This document shows positions 62,891 through 64,000 of a stretch of DNA of 64,000 nt, piece by piece. A program made the position numbers and the translations under genes. The notes under the pieces were generated by a model. The model was given only the letters and a program-made list of their open reading frames with translations, was not told the DNA's origin and did no database searches. Origin of the DNA: Viola odorata. Its lineage: Eukaryota > Streptophyta > Magnoliopsida > Malpighiales > Violaceae. The stretch covers positions 50,736,377 through 50,800,376 of the forward strand of contig OY829541.1 in NCBI GenBank assembly GCA_963691705.1, given 5' to 3'. Each line of letters begins with the position of its first letter. Position 1 is the first letter of the stretch.

Positions 62891-64000
62891 TCAAATAATA
62901 AAACTGTTCTGTGGTATCCATAACCGAAGCAGCTTGTCATAAAAGGAACAAGTAGCCACGGCATTGTTCTTTTGCTTACCCTCCTGCAAGATTTCTCCTC
63001 TCTGCCAATCAGCACCATAAGCAAGCGAACCATGCTTAGCATAAGTTTCAATCATTTTACCTTTGGCCTGATCAATCTTGACAACTGCAAACCCATTGTG
63101 CATACAAGCCGCCAATACCACATTAGGCACATAAGGATGGTGCTTGACTCTCCAAACTCCTCCCCCTAAACAGATTGAAATTTCATTTACTGGTTTTGAG
63201 ATTGATCTTATATCCCATAGCCTCAGATTTTCATCATAACTACCAGTAAGTAAGGCATTGGGGTCACTAGGACTCTTTGCTATGCAACAGACACCCATCT
63301 TGTGAACCTTAGAATTCCGAAATACCAAATTGGAAGGACCATCTCGTAAATCCCAACAGCAGAAATTGCAGTCATCTGAGCCAGTGTACACCAGCTGCGG
63401 CTGGTGGATATCAAAGGAAGCAGCCCATAGCTCAAAATCATGAGCTTTCCATTCTTGAATTACTTCTAGTTGGGATTCTGAAAATGACACAACTGAGACA
63501 GAACCATCTGAAAGCCCCACTGAAATGGATGTGGCAGATGGATTCCAGTCCAAACAAAGGCACATGGAAGAACTGATCTTTTCACCGATAATTTCTCTGA
63601 GAAACCCCTCTGCATCAAGAATGAATAGCAAACTTAAAGAAACCAAACAAACAAAGCACCTATTTGAAAAAAGCTTGGGTAGAATCAATTAGGTAGACCA
63701 GAGCAATTCCATCAGATACTATAAAGGACCGATCCTCGTTTGATTCCAGAACATAGAATATAATAGCATGTGAGCTACAAAAGCATAAAATTCTTACATG
63801 GACCAATTCTAAATAGAGTAGACATTTAACATTATCTCAATTCATTGCACCAGCCAATCAGCCAAAGTAGAGTCACTAGAGTCTACCGCATCAAACTAAT
63901 CAAATTGTGCCAAACTACATTAAGCATATGCAACACCTTCCGACCCATAAGAACTCCAGTATTTAGTAAAACATCTGGTGCCAATCATACCTTTTTCTCC
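62891..64000 (-). CDS. DPH7: Diphthine methyltransferase-type WD40 protein (DPH7/WDR85), 3' part, cut by the window end
   Basis: The last exon is 62891-63609, ending in the stop at 62891-62893. An earlier exon probably ends at 63991 (GTATGA donor on minus), so only its last bases are inside; the rest lies beyond 64000. The visible 239 or so residues are WD repeats with the family pattern: VGLSDGSVSVVSFSESQL, EWKAHDFELWAASFD, VYTGSDDCNFCCWDLRDG, HKMGVCCIAKSP, LLTGSYDENLRLWDIRS, GGGVWRVKHHP and ACMHNGFAVV. GGGVWR and the HNGF block are typical of DPH7, which demethylates methylated diphthine during diphthamide synthesis on eEF2 (known in yeast and humans). Other WD40 proteins cannot be wholly excluded, but the match is good. 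Confidence 0.87.

Overview
This window is nuclear DNA of a flowering plant, most likely a eudicot. The intergenic DNA is AT-rich, the genes have many short GT-AG introns, and the encoded proteins are plant types: a chloroplast phosphoenolpyruvate/phosphate translocator, a plastid tryptophan-pathway enzyme, an R2R3-MYB of the MYB98 group and a CGYC glutaredoxin. Copia, hAT, Mutator-like and Stowaway-type repeats fill the gaps. I cannot name the species. Exon models were assembled by hand from splice sites, reading phase and remembered family sequences; no search was run.

Layout: 1-2.3 kb is a degenerate long-inverted-repeat element with nested insertions. Then follow a GDSL/SGNH esterase (+, 2372-4760), a MYB98-group MYB factor (+, 6563-8342), a repeat-like stretch (9.2-10.2 kb), a PEP/phosphate translocator (-, 11255-14381), a Stowaway-type hairpin MITE (15.0-15.3 kb), ribosomal protein S18/uS13 (-, 17463-18685), an RPN7-like exon relic (19.6 kb), a plastid UVR-ApaG protein (+, 20208-22679) and an uncharacterised multi-pass membrane protein (+, 25744-27575). 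Next is a PX plus Rubicon-homology-type protein (-, 28866-36715) whose 3.8-kb first intron holds a decayed antisense Ty1/copia element. A repeat island (37.2-40.7 kb) follows, then MPP10 (+, 41142-45099), two hAT-type elements back to back (45.7-48.9 kb), anthranilate phosphoribosyltransferase (+, 49096-51808), glutaredoxin C1-type (-, 52530-53426), a large 13-exon membrane protein (-, 54116-59286), 3.6 kb without a recognisable gene, and the 3' part of a DPH7/WDR85-type WD40 protein (-, 62891 to the window end).

The genes do not form an operon-like unit. One functional theme is visible: RPS18 (a 40S subunit protein) and MPP10 (needed for 18S rRNA processing) both have a telo-box just upstream of the start, and RPS18 also has TGGGCC site II motifs, as expected for co-regulated ribosome-biogenesis genes. 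The DPH7-type gene also concerns translation, through diphthamide on eEF2.

I found no defence island, CRISPR array or biosynthetic cluster. The most unusual structures are non-autonomous DNA transposons with readable ends: a 373-bp Mutator-like MITE with a perfect 9-bp target duplication, a 1.4-kb palindrome whose arms are themselves palindromes, and two hAT-type elements with perfect 8-bp duplications, one carrying a 14-unit minisatellite and the other ending about 226 bp upstream of the PAT1 ATG. A tandemly duplicated intron segment in RPS18 repeats a splice acceptor, the 13-exon gene has a probable GC-AG intron, and one protein joins UVR motifs to an ApaG domain.
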